Shown one piece after another: positions 1 through 7,232 of a stretch of 64,000 bases of DNA. A program made the position numbers and the translations under genes. Position 1 is the stretch's first letter, and each line of letters starts with the position of its first letter. Under the pieces are notes generated by a model. The model did not search any database, had not been told where the DNA came from, and saw nothing but the letters and a program-made list of their open reading frames with translations. The stretch comes from Algoriphagus sp. NG3. Its GTDB lineage: Bacteria > Bacteroidota > Bacteroidia > Cytophagales > Cyclobacteriaceae. Location of the stretch: contig NZ_CP139421.1 of assembly GCF_034119865.1 (NCBI RefSeq), forward strand, positions 5,186,501 to 5,250,500, written 5' to 3'.

Positions 1-33
1 CTCTTTGCTGTACTGGACTGAAGACCGAAGACG

Positions 34-54
34 CCTGTCTGCCGGCAGGTAGGG
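34..54. repeat. Palindromic REP-like unit, copy 1
   Basis: A near-perfect palindrome centred on CTGCCGGCAG. The same unit with one base changed lies at 27542-27562. It sits directly before the 76-bp dispersed repeat and outside any convincing gene. It is probably a dispersed intergenic element; no function is visible. Confidence 0.6.
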
Positions 55-61
55 GTGACCG

Positions 62-137
62 AAGTAGCCTTGACGCTAGTGTTTTCCGAATCCTATGATG
101 CTTTTATTGTATTACTGGCAGAAAAGCGGATATACAT
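62..137. repeat. 76-bp dispersed repeat, copy A
   Basis: Aligns without gaps to 15002-15077. Roughly three quarters of positions agree, with the strongest conservation at both ends (GCTAGTGTT near the start, AGAAAAGCGGATATACAT at the end). Both copies are intergenic and both follow palindromic DNA. A MITE- or REP-like element is likely; no open reading frame explains the conservation. Confidence 0.6.
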
Positions 138-192
138 GATTTTTATTATCCAGTTTCTACTTTTTACTATTCAAGTAAGGTTTGCCGTAAAA

Positions 193-226
193 AAAAACCT
201 GTCGGTCAGGACAGGCTTTAATAAAC
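193..226 (-). terminator. Terminator of the fasciclin gene
   Basis: On the minus strand, AGCCTGTCC and a matching GACAGGT arm form a hairpin followed by a run of nine T. It begins about 20 nt after the fasciclin stop codon and is a typical intrinsic terminator. Confidence 0.75.
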
Positions 227-242
227 GTGCAATTTACTACTA

Positions 243-749
243 TTACATTGGAGGCAGGATTACTGTATCAATAACATGTACTACACCATTATCTGCGACT
301 ATATCTGCAGTGGTCACAGTGGCATTATTGATCATCGCTTTGCCATCCATCAAGGTAACCTTTAAAGAGCTTCCCTCTACAGTTTCTGCCATTTGACCAT
401 TTTTTAGGTCAGATGCCATGATCTTGCCCGGTACCACATGATAGGTAAGTATTTTTACCAGCTGAGCCTTATTCTCTGGTAGAAGTAGGTTTTCCACAGT
501 TCCTTCGGGGAGCTTTGCAAATGCTTCATTAGTAGGGGCGAAAACTGTAAATGGGCCATCCCCTTGCAAGGTCTCTACCAAATCCCCCGCTTTGACCGCC
601 GCAACGAGTGTGGACAAGAAATCCTGGGACATGGCAAGTTCGACGATGTCAGCATCAAACTGGGGTTCATGAACTGATTCAGTTCTACTGGTAAATGAGG
701 ATGCCACGACCAGCGTCAAGAGCATCAATACGACTCCGAAATTTTTCAT
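243..749 (-). CDS. Secreted fasciclin (FAS1) domain protein
   Basis: A 168-aa protein made of an N-terminal signal peptide (about residues 1-20, no lipobox) and one FAS1 domain. Visible FAS1 marks are [12 protein letters not shown] (about 67-78), the YHVVPG segment (about 103-108) and the closing [13 protein letters not shown] (about 154-166). FAS1 domains act in adhesion or matrix binding outside the inner membrane; the partner here is unknown. The length fits the single-domain bacterial family. The gene stands alone with its own terminator, and the ATG start gives a good signal peptide. Family assignment is firm; the biological role is inference. Confidence 0.9.
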   Translation of the reverse strand: MKNFGVVLMLLTLVVASSFTSRTESVHEPQFDADIVELAMSQDFLSTLVAAVKAGDLVETLQGDGPFTVFAPTNEAFAKLPEGTVENLLLPENKAQLVKILTYHVVPGKIMASDLKNGQMAETVEGSSLKVTLMDGKAMINNATVTTADIVADNGVVHVIDTVILPPM

Positions 750-928
750 TTTTGTTGTTATTTAAAAGTGTGATTGCTAATACATGCTATAAACAACCAG
801 CCTAACCAATTGTTTATCAAATTTTTACAAGGCTCCTCGATTTAACGGTTTATTCAATAAAAGCCACTTAAAAACAAGAGAGTAGGTGGGATAACATAGG
901 TATATCAAGAAAATCCAGATATTTGGAA

Positions 929-1402
929 ATGCAAATCAAACTGATAGCAATAGGCAAAACCGATAACAAAGCCATCATTGAGCTAATAGAGGAATATAGC
1001 AAGCGGCTGAATTTTTACATCAAATTTGAATTTGAAGTCATACCAGACCTGAAAAACACAAAATCCCTGTCGGAAATCTTGCAGAAAGAAAAGGAGGGGG
1101 AATTAATCTTAAAAAAGCTGGTACCTTCTGATGAGTTGATCTTGCTGGATGAGCGGGGGAAAAGCTACAATAGCATGGATTTTTCCGTATATCTCCAAAA
1201 GAAAATGAATTCGGGTCTTAAGCAACTGATCTTTATAATAGGAGGGCCATATGGCTTTTCTGATGAAGTTTATGCCCGTGCTAATGGTAAGCTCTCCATT
1301 TCCAAAATGACTTTTTCACACCAGATGATCCGTCCTTTTTTCATAGAGCAATTGTATAGAGGGTTTACCATTCTGCGCAACGAACCTTATCATCACGAGT
1401 AA
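929..1402 (+). CDS. rlmH: 23S rRNA (pseudouridine1915-N3)-methyltransferase RlmH
   Basis: A small SPOUT-class methyltransferase that uses SAM to methylate pseudouridine 1915 in helix 69 of 23S rRNA. The start MQIKLIAIGK is typical of the family; the ATG at 929 is preferred to an upstream in-frame TTG at 923. The SAM-binding knot shows FIIGGPYGFS, and the C-terminal end has the usual SHQMIRPFFIEQLYR stretch finishing in NEPYHHE. At 157 aa it matches the usual 155-160 aa. The gene is monocistronic as far as can be seen. Confidence 0.95.
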   Translation: MQIKLIAIGKTDNKAIIELIEEYSKRLNFYIKFEFEVIPDLKNTKSLSEILQKEKEGELILKKLVPSDELILLDERGKSYNSMDFSVYLQKKMNSGLKQLIFIIGGPYGFSDEVYARANGKLSISKMTFSHQMIRPFFIEQLYRGFTILRNEPYHHE

Positions 1403-1572
1403 CCATTCATTTGACAGCTTTAAAGGCAGAAAAATCTGTGTTTTAATAGAGTAAAAACACAACTGGCATTAACCCAATGTTAAGTTTTGCATGCCTATGT
1501 GTTTTAATGTTATCAAATTGTTAACTTTAGGCAACACCGCTCGTAGTATTAGTAACATTAGCTTCATCCAGG

Positions 1573-2394
1573 ATGAAAAAGGCATTTCTCACATATCTCC
1601 TTTTAGCAGCTGTTGCCTTTCTGGCAAAAGCACAGAAGGATATAGGGAATTTGGACGAGTTGCCTTTTGACAGCAATACCGAAATGGAGCTGTGGAAAGC
1701 AGGACAAGAAAATTCTTTCTTACTCTTTAGAGCGGTTCATCCAGACAGTCATATTTCAGATGAAAAATGGGTTGAGTTGCTGGCGGTTTTAGATAAAAAG
1801 TACGACAAAAAAGGCGCTCACCTTAGTGTACTTCGTTCCATATTCGAAAAATCCCACCAAAAACTTTTTACGACTTACGAACAACATTCCACTTTCAATG
1901 ACATGCTGTTTGAAGGCAAATATGACTGTGTAAGTGCTTCTGCGGCTTTAGGGCTGCTTTTGGATCGCTATGGATATGAATACAAGGTGGTGGAGACGGA
2001 TTACCATGTTTTTATCGTGGTACACCATGAAGGGAAAGACATCATCTTGGAGAGCACCCTTCCTATAGGAGGCATGATCACAGCGCCTACAGAGGTGGCA
2101 TCCTATCTAGAAGGATATAAAGCCGATGATCAGGTACAGCTGAAATCACTAAACCAGCGATTAGGCGCTCCTAAAATTGACCTATCGGACAATGCTATAT
2201 TCAGAAAAGTCAATCTCACTGAGCTGGCTGGATTACAGTATTATAATGACGCCATTGCTCATTTTAATGAACAGGACTTTGAAAAAGCCTCTAAACAATT
2301 GAGCAAGGCTCTGAAGCTATACGATTCTGGGCGCATAGAAGGGCTAAAGGAATTGGCCGATGAGCAGGGCAGATTAATGGCAAGCTCCAATTAG
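1573..2394 (+). CDS. Secreted transglutaminase-like protein with TPR-like tail
   Basis: A 273-aa protein of unknown function with a clear signal peptide (about 1-20, ending AKA). Residues about 115-165 resemble the transglutaminase/papain-like core: YDCVSASA gives a candidate Cys119, YHVFIVV gives His145, and LEST gives acidic Glu160, each at the spacing expected for a Cys-His-Asp/Glu set. Residues about 220-262 read as a helical TPR-like pair (YYNDAIAHFNEQDFEKA). SirB1-like and bacterial transglutaminase-like proteins share this plan. Enzyme activity is not proven; the fold could be structural only. It is convergent with the FKBP gene. Confidence 0.6.
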   Translation: MKKAFLTYLLLAAVAFLAKAQKDIGNLDELPFDSNTEMELWKAGQENSFLLFRAVHPDSHISDEKWVELLAVLDKKYDKKGAHLSVLRSIFEKSHQKLFTTYEQHSTFNDMLFEGKYDCVSASAALGLLLDRYGYEYKVVETDYHVFIVVHHEGKDIILESTLPIGGMITAPTEVASYLEGYKADDQVQLKSLNQRLGAPKIDLSDNAIFRKVNLTELAGLQYYNDAIAHFNEQDFEKASKQLSKALKLYDSGRIEGLKELADEQGRLMASSN

Positions 2395-2418
2395 GGCACG
2401 CTGAAATACCGCTCCCAT

Positions 2419-2450
2419 GAAAAATGCCCTATTCGGTGAAAAGGGCATTG
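2419..2450 (-). terminator. Terminator of the SlyD-like gene
   Basis: On the minus strand AATGCCCT pairs with AGGGCATT around a short loop and is followed by TTTT. It lies just past the stop codon of the FKBP gene and between two convergent genes. Confidence 0.6.
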
Positions 2451-2457
2451 AGTAAAT

Positions 2458-2973
2458 TTAATGATGATGGTGCCCATCTGGCCCATGGGCATGCCCATGT
2501 TCTAGCTCTTCGGGAAGTGCATCACGCACTGAGATGATTTTACCTTCAAATAACAGATCATACCCGGCAAGCGGAGGATTGAAATCCATGTGGACACCTT
2601 TATAATCAATCTTGGTGATCTCTCCCCGTATCTGCCCTCCCTTATGATCCTGCATGGGAATCACATTTCCCACACGTAGTAGATCTTTATTTTTCTTACC
2701 CTTTTCTTTGAAATTTGCTTTGGGAATAATCGTTTTCTTCTCTTCAATATAGTCACCATATGCATCTTCATAGCTCAAGTCTGCTATAAAAGTATCTCCG
2801 GCAGCTTTACCTAATAACGCCTCTTCGAATTTAGGGAAGACTTCACCTGCATTGAATAAAAAGTAAAAGGGTTTGTCTTCAGGCACAGACTCGTAAGGAA
2901 CCATCCCTGTCTCTCCATCATTTACTTTCAGTTCATAGCACACCGCTACCACTTTATTCTTTTCTACTTTCAT
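2458..2973 (-). CDS. SlyD-like FKBP-type peptidyl-prolyl isomerase
   Basis: FKBP-family isomerase with the SlyD layout. The FKBP half (YELKVNDGETG at about residue 14 onward) is interrupted by an insert-in-flap domain (YEDAYGDYIEEKKTIIPKANF), followed by the returning strand around HMDFNPPLAGYDLLFEGKI. The C-terminus is His-rich (GHAHGPDGHHHH), typical of SlyD metal-binding tails. It likely acts as a cytoplasmic chaperone/isomerase, perhaps with nickel binding. ATG at 2973 is preferred to 3009 because the family starts close to KVVAVCYELK. The protein is 171 aa, normal for the family. Confidence 0.9.
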   Translation of the reverse strand: MKVEKNKVVAVCYELKVNDGETGMVPYESVPEDKPFYFLFNAGEVFPKFEEALLGKAAGDTFIADLSYEDAYGDYIEEKKTIIPKANFKEKGKKNKDLLRVGNVIPMQDHKGGQIRGEITKIDYKGVHMDFNPPLAGYDLLFEGKIISVRDALPEELEHGHAHGPDGHHHH

Positions 2974-3085
2974 TTGTTTATAATTGACATTCGATGGCCA
3001 TTCCAGCACCGGTGATTATGGACAGGAGAGTAATTTCTCCTTATTCACTCAGATTTCTAGTTTCTCCCTATCTTGTATCTTTTTC

Positions 3086-4792
3086 CTATTGGAAAATATA
3101 GGTTAAACCCACTTGACCAACAAAGTTTTTACGGTCATAACCAGGCACAAAATACTGATCAGGATTATTCTCCAGATACCACTTGTAGTTTAGGGTATTC
3201 ACATATTGTAGTCGGGCATTGAGCAATACACTTCCGATTTTCCAGTCGCCTATCAAGGAAGGTACCAGATCAACATATTTGTTTCTCCAATCCTTGGAAG
3301 CTTCATATCTATAGTAATAGTAATCATTGTTATAGACAATTCTCTCCATTTGGAAACCGATTCTGTTCATCTGATTTACCCAAGCAAGTTCCAGAAAGAT
3401 GACATTGCTCCCAGGGCCATTGCCAGCACCCAATACCTGTCCGTTGTGCGTATAACCATCCACCACGTGACCATGGATATACCAAGTATCCAGATTTCTG
3501 ATGTCTTCCCGTATGGTCTGTCCCGTCTGGGTCATTTCTGAACTGATCTGGAAGTAATGACCCGGTTTTTTCAAACTCATGAGATGTGAAAACCCAAATG
3601 TAAATGCCCTTCCAGACTCTGGAGTCAGCATAAAATCACTCAGCCTGCGGTCATTGTCGCGGGTTCCATATTCCCCGTAGAACTCAAAGTGTCCTTCCGG
3701 GCTCAACCATCTAAAAAATCCGGAGCTAAACTGCTGCCTTTTATCCTGTATGGGATCTACAATATTCTGGGCTTTTTTCCTGCCGTTGAAAACAGGGATA
3801 ATATCCCCCAAGGTAGATATATCATCCTGATACAGCTGACTTGTAGATGCATAACCCAAGAAAAGCCCGGGAACCCATTTAGGCTGGTAAGTAAAGATCA
3901 AACCGGATAAAAATCGCTGACTGTCCTCAGGTTTGGGAATAAGCACACTGTTTTCCTGAATCCTGTATGTCGGCCAAGGGGGCAGATATCCAGAGGATTT
4001 CAAAAAACCACCGATCATCTGTCCTTCAAATGCCCCTATGGCAGTTTTAACCGGTTTGCGGGTATTCGCAGTAAAGTGTATAAAACCAGGAGCATTATTG
4101 CCAAGCAAAAGTGAGTTTCTCCTTCCAGGGCCCCACCAGAGGTTTTCTGAAGAAACTCCCACGGAATACTCTCTAAAGTTATAGCGGATGCTGGATTGTC
4201 CAAGATAGGCTTGGACATAGGTACCTTTACCAAACTGCTCCGGCATGTCAATCCGGTTCATATAGTCATAATAATATAAGATACTCAGCTGATGCTCCAG
4301 AGGAAAACCTAAGTAATCCCTGTTTTGGGCGACCAACAATTCAGGCTGGAACTGTACACTCAATCCCCCATATTCCATATAGGCACCGGGACTGAGGATG
4401 GTCTGAACCCCACGATTGGGAATAAAAGCACCGTCATTGACCCCAAACGCATAGGTGGAATTATACTGAAGCTTGACCACTGCCGGCATCATCAAAAATG
4501 TCCCTTTATTATCTTTTCCAAACCGGGTATGCACAGTGGACAGATCCATATCTACCACGGAGCTATCCAGATCAAAGCCATATTTTATACCAAAAGCAGA
4601 TGTAGGGTATAGTGGCCTGATCATAAAAGAGGAAGCTGAATCTATGTCTCCGAGCAATTGGGCACGCCGTAGGTAATCATCCAGCACTGGAGTTCCCACA
4701 GGCACAGTCTGGGCAGAAGCATAGTGACTGAGCAAAAGAAACAGCAAATAAGCTCCAAAACCCTTATTCAATAATTTACTTGTCTTCATCAT
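3086..4792 (-). CDS. Wzi-like capsule assembly outer-membrane protein
   Basis: A 568-aa protein with a signal peptide (about 1-28, ending ASAQ) and a long series of aromatic, alternating beta-strand segments, for example LSVQFQPELLVAQNRDYLGF and RYNFREYSVGVSSENLWWGPGRR. The latter ENLWWGPG stretch is characteristic of Bacteroidota Wzi-like (Caps_assemb_Wzi) proteins. E. coli Wzi is a surface lectin that anchors group 1 capsule; the same role here is inference. The last residue is Phe-Gln, close to the aromatic end of beta-barrels. It starts 2 nt after the upstream lipoprotein gene, so the two are surely cotranscribed. Confidence 0.85.
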   Translation of the reverse strand: MMKTSKLLNKGFGAYLLFLLLSHYASAQTVPVGTPVLDDYLRRAQLLGDIDSASSFMIRPLYPTSAFGIKYGFDLDSSVVDMDLSTVHTRFGKDNKGTFLMMPAVVKLQYNSTYAFGVNDGAFIPNRGVQTILSPGAYMEYGGLSVQFQPELLVAQNRDYLGFPLEHQLSILYYYDYMNRIDMPEQFGKGTYVQAYLGQSSIRYNFREYSVGVSSENLWWGPGRRNSLLLGNNAPGFIHFTANTRKPVKTAIGAFEGQMIGGFLKSSGYLPPWPTYRIQENSVLIPKPEDSQRFLSGLIFTYQPKWVPGLFLGYASTSQLYQDDISTLGDIIPVFNGRKKAQNIVDPIQDKRQQFSSGFFRWLSPEGHFEFYGEYGTRDNDRRLSDFMLTPESGRAFTFGFSHLMSLKKPGHYFQISSEMTQTGQTIREDIRNLDTWYIHGHVVDGYTHNGQVLGAGNGPGSNVIFLELAWVNQMNRIGFQMERIVYNNDYYYYRYEASKDWRNKYVDLVPSLIGDWKIGSVLLNARLQYVNTLNYKWYLENNPDQYFVPGYDRKNFVGQVGLTYIFQ

Positions 4793-4794
4793 GA

Positions 4795-5463
4795 TTAATT
4801 CACGGTAAGGGCTTCAACGGTAATACCTGCAATCGACCAGGATTCATCGCATATTGGATCAGGAGAATTTGTGGCCAACAGTTCCGCATTCATATATATC
4901 CGGGCACTGGAATTACTATGTTCGATTATTTTAGAAAAACGGTACCTAGTCGAATACGCTGGGTCAGAACTGAATAGGCATCGCCCGGGCATGTTTGTCT
5001 GGATTGCGCCGGTTTTCGGTCTGTTTGTTTTGGAAAAAGTATCCGGAAAAGACTGGTAGAGGCAGTAAGTGGATTCACAGGGAGTATTGGAAAAGGTGGT
5101 TCGGAAAACTTCTTCCGAATCTACCCCAAAAAACCATTGATCAGGCCCTCCTACGCCATCAGATGAATTTCCATCCCAGGTATCATGTATTAAAATCTCT
5201 AAGGTGATTTTCAGGAGATTGTGGGAAGGTAAATCTTTCAGATTCAATGCAACTTCCTCGTTATGATAATATCCTGCCAGGGTATCATCTTCAAAAACGA
5301 AAAGTCTGCCATTTTCAAAGCCTTCCAGGTTTAAATCGGAAAAATCGTTGGAATATACTACTTGCTCCATCTCCAGTGTGTCGGCACAGGAGAAAAATGA
5401 AAATATGACAAAAAGCGGAAATAATCTCCTTGCTCCTTGGTACCAAATATTACAATTCATCAA
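4795..5463 (-). CDS. Lipoprotein of unknown function cotranscribed with wzi
   Basis: A 222-aa protein with a lipoprotein signal: basic residues, then FPLFVIFSFFSC with lipid-attachment Cys26. The mature part begins with an acidic stretch and continues as beta-rich sequence with several Cys residues (CESTYC at about 130), reminiscent of a carbohydrate-binding jelly roll. I do not recognise the family with certainty. Only 2 nt separate it from the Wzi gene, so a helper role at the cell surface in capsule or exopolysaccharide handling is plausible. The N-terminus may start a few codons later. Confidence 0.6.
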   Translation of the reverse strand: MMNCNIWYQGARRLFPLFVIFSFFSCADTLEMEQVVYSNDFSDLNLEGFENGRLFVFEDDTLAGYYHNEEVALNLKDLPSHNLLKITLEILIHDTWDGNSSDGVGGPDQWFFGVDSEEVFRTTFSNTPCESTYCLYQSFPDTFSKTNRPKTGAIQTNMPGRCLFSSDPAYSTRYRFSKIIEHSNSSARIYMNAELLATNSPDPICDESWSIAGITVEALTVN

Positions 5464-5568
5464 ATTCAGTTAGTTAAGAAAATTTAACCCAACAAAGAAA
5501 CAAAAAAGGAGCCAAAATAGGCTCACCAAAAGATCTCTATTTTATCTCTAGGCTATAAAAGGTTTTGC

Positions 5569-5576
5569 TATTTTTG
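5569..5576 (+). promoter_or_regulatory. -7 promoter motif before wecB
   Basis: The octamer TATTTTTG matches the Bacteroidota -7 consensus TAnnTTTG and lies 21 nt before the wecB start. A well-spaced -33 TTTG is not obvious, so this is a tentative call. Confidence 0.35.
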
Positions 5577-5597
5577 GGTTGAATATAAAAGCAAGAG

Positions 5598-6698
5598 ATG
5601 TCTAGTTTTACTATAGTCGCCGGTGCGCGTCCCAATTTCATGAAAATAGCACCAATCATCCATCAACTGACCAAAAAACAGAAAGAAGGTGTTGAAGTCA
5701 GCTTCCGTTTGGTACATACCGGACAGCATTATGACAAAAAGATGTCTGGGGATTTTTTTGAGCAGCTGAATATTCCCGAACCTGATGCAAATCTGGGAGG
5801 CGGCGGTGGTACACAAGCTGAACAAACTGCTGCGATTATGGTCGCTTTTGAAAAGGAATTGATGGAAAACCGCCCAGACATAGTCCTGGTAGTGGGAGAC
5901 GTCACCAGTACACTTGCTTGCTCTATCGCTGCCAAGAAGCTTCAGATCGATGTGGCCCATGTAGAGGGAGGAATTCGTTCAGGAGACCTTTCTATGCCGG
6001 AAGAAATCAACAGGATGGTGACCGACAGCATCACGGATCATTTTTTCACTACTTCCGAGATTGCTAATGAGAATCTAAGGAAAAGCGGTTTTGGCCAAAA
6101 CAAAATCCATTTTGTGGGGAATACGATGATAGATACCCTGATGGCACAGATGCCAAGGTTCCAGAAACCGGAAGGAGAGATATTCGCAGGTCTGGAACAA
6201 GGCAAGTACTTTGTCATGACCATGCACCGTCCTGCCAATGTGGATCAGGAACAAAACCTGAAAGCCATGATCGATGCGATTCTGGATGGGACAAATGGGC
6301 TTCCTATCATATTTCCAGTTCATCCTCGCACTGCTAAGAACCTACAATCAATTGGAATTGACGCTCCAAATCTTCATATGTGTGACCCCTTGGGATATCT
6401 GGAATTTAATTTTCTGGTGAAAAATGCTAAAGGAGTAATCACTGATTCCGGGGGAATAACAGAAGAAGCATCAGTGATGAACGTGCCTTGTATCACCCTC
6501 CGTGACAATACAGAACGACCTGAAACAATCGATCTGGGCACCAATGAACTAGTGGGAACTGATCCTTCCAAGCTTAAGCCCTATCTGGACAAGATCATGA
6601 AGGGCGAATGGAAGAAGTACCAGGGAATACCAATGTGGGATGGAAAGACCGCAGAACGGATCGTGGATATATTGATCGCATCTTATACGGCAACGTGA
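5598..6698 (+). CDS. wecB: UDP-N-acetylglucosamine 2-epimerase (non-hydrolysing)
   Basis: Interconverts UDP-GlcNAc and UDP-ManNAc, feeding ManNAc-containing surface polysaccharides. The 366-aa GT-B-fold protein shows the family's signature segments: GARPNFMK near the N-terminus, HTGQHYD, GDVTSTLA, HVEGGIRSGD followed by PEEINR, and near the C-terminus TDSGGITEEA and DNTERPETI, which hold the nucleotide-binding and catalytic acidic residues. The length is normal. A cupin_5 gene follows after one base. The divergent wzi operon next to it suggests a shared capsule/exopolysaccharide context. Confidence 0.93.
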   Translation: MSSFTIVAGARPNFMKIAPIIHQLTKKQKEGVEVSFRLVHTGQHYDKKMSGDFFEQLNIPEPDANLGGGGGTQAEQTAAIMVAFEKELMENRPDIVLVVGDVTSTLACSIAAKKLQIDVAHVEGGIRSGDLSMPEEINRMVTDSITDHFFTTSEIANENLRKSGFGQNKIHFVGNTMIDTLMAQMPRFQKPEGEIFAGLEQGKYFVMTMHRPANVDQEQNLKAMIDAILDGTNGLPIIFPVHPRTAKNLQSIGIDAPNLHMCDPLGYLEFNFLVKNAKGVITDSGGITEEASVMNVPCITLRDNTERPETIDLGTNELVGTDPSKLKPYLDKIMKGEWKKYQGIPMWDGKTAERIVDILIASYTAT

Positions 6699-6699
6699 T

Positions 6700-7188
6700 A
6701 TGGAGGTGGACAAAAGAATTGCTTTTCTTGTAGAAAAGTTAAACCTCATACCACATCCAGAAGGTGGGTTTTATTCCGAGACTTACCGGTCTGAAACCAG
6801 CATTGTAACTGAGACGGGGAAAAGAAACCTGAGTACCGCTATTTATTTCCTTCTTACCTCTGACAATGTATCCAAATTTCATAGAATCAAGAGCGACGAG
6901 CTATGGTTCTTTCACGAAGGGAGTAATGTGACTATACATACCTTAAGTGAGCATGGCCATCAGAAGCTTTCCCTTGGATTTCCATCACCAAATAGCCATA
7001 CGGCTCCTCAGCATTTGGTGATGGCCAATGCAATTTTTGGAAGCTCTGTGGACGAGCCCAAAAGCTATGCACTGGTTTCCTGTGTAGTCTCTCCAGGCTT
7101 TGATTTTGAGGATTTTGAATTATTTGAGGCAAAGGATCTCATTCGGCAATTCCCTGAATCAAGCGAGATCATCAACAGATTCACATAA
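6700..7188 (+). CDS. Cupin_5 (DUF985) family protein
   Basis: A 162-aa protein with the DUF985 opening LIPHPEGGFYSETYRS (about 16-31) and the cupin core LTSDNVSKFHRIKSDELWFFHEG, which supplies the usual His/Glu cluster. Its beta-barrel fold is shared with sugar epimerases, but no reaction is established for the family. The start codon is one base after the wecB stop, so the two are translationally linked. A role near nucleotide-sugar or polysaccharide metabolism is therefore possible, as inference only. Confidence 0.85.
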   Translation: MEVDKRIAFLVEKLNLIPHPEGGFYSETYRSETSIVTETGKRNLSTAIYFLLTSDNVSKFHRIKSDELWFFHEGSNVTIHTLSEHGHQKLSLGFPSPNSHTAPQHLVMANAIFGSSVDEPKSYALVSCVVSPGFDFEDFELFEAKDLIRQFPESSEIINRFT

Positions 7189-7218
7189 AAAAAGGCTCAT
7201 TAAGAGCCTTTTTTTATG
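7184..7218. terminator. Bidirectional terminator
   Basis: AAAAGGCTC and GAGCCTTTT form a perfect stem with ATTAA loop, flanked by A and T runs on both sides. It separates the convergent cupin_5 gene and TonB receptor gene and can serve both. Confidence 0.85.
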
Positions 7219-7232
7219 TGATAGCGCTTTTA

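Noticed and set aside
55..396. Open frame overlapping the fasciclin gene and 76-bp repeat
   Set aside because: It crosses a repeat and an antisense terminator, so coding is unlikely.
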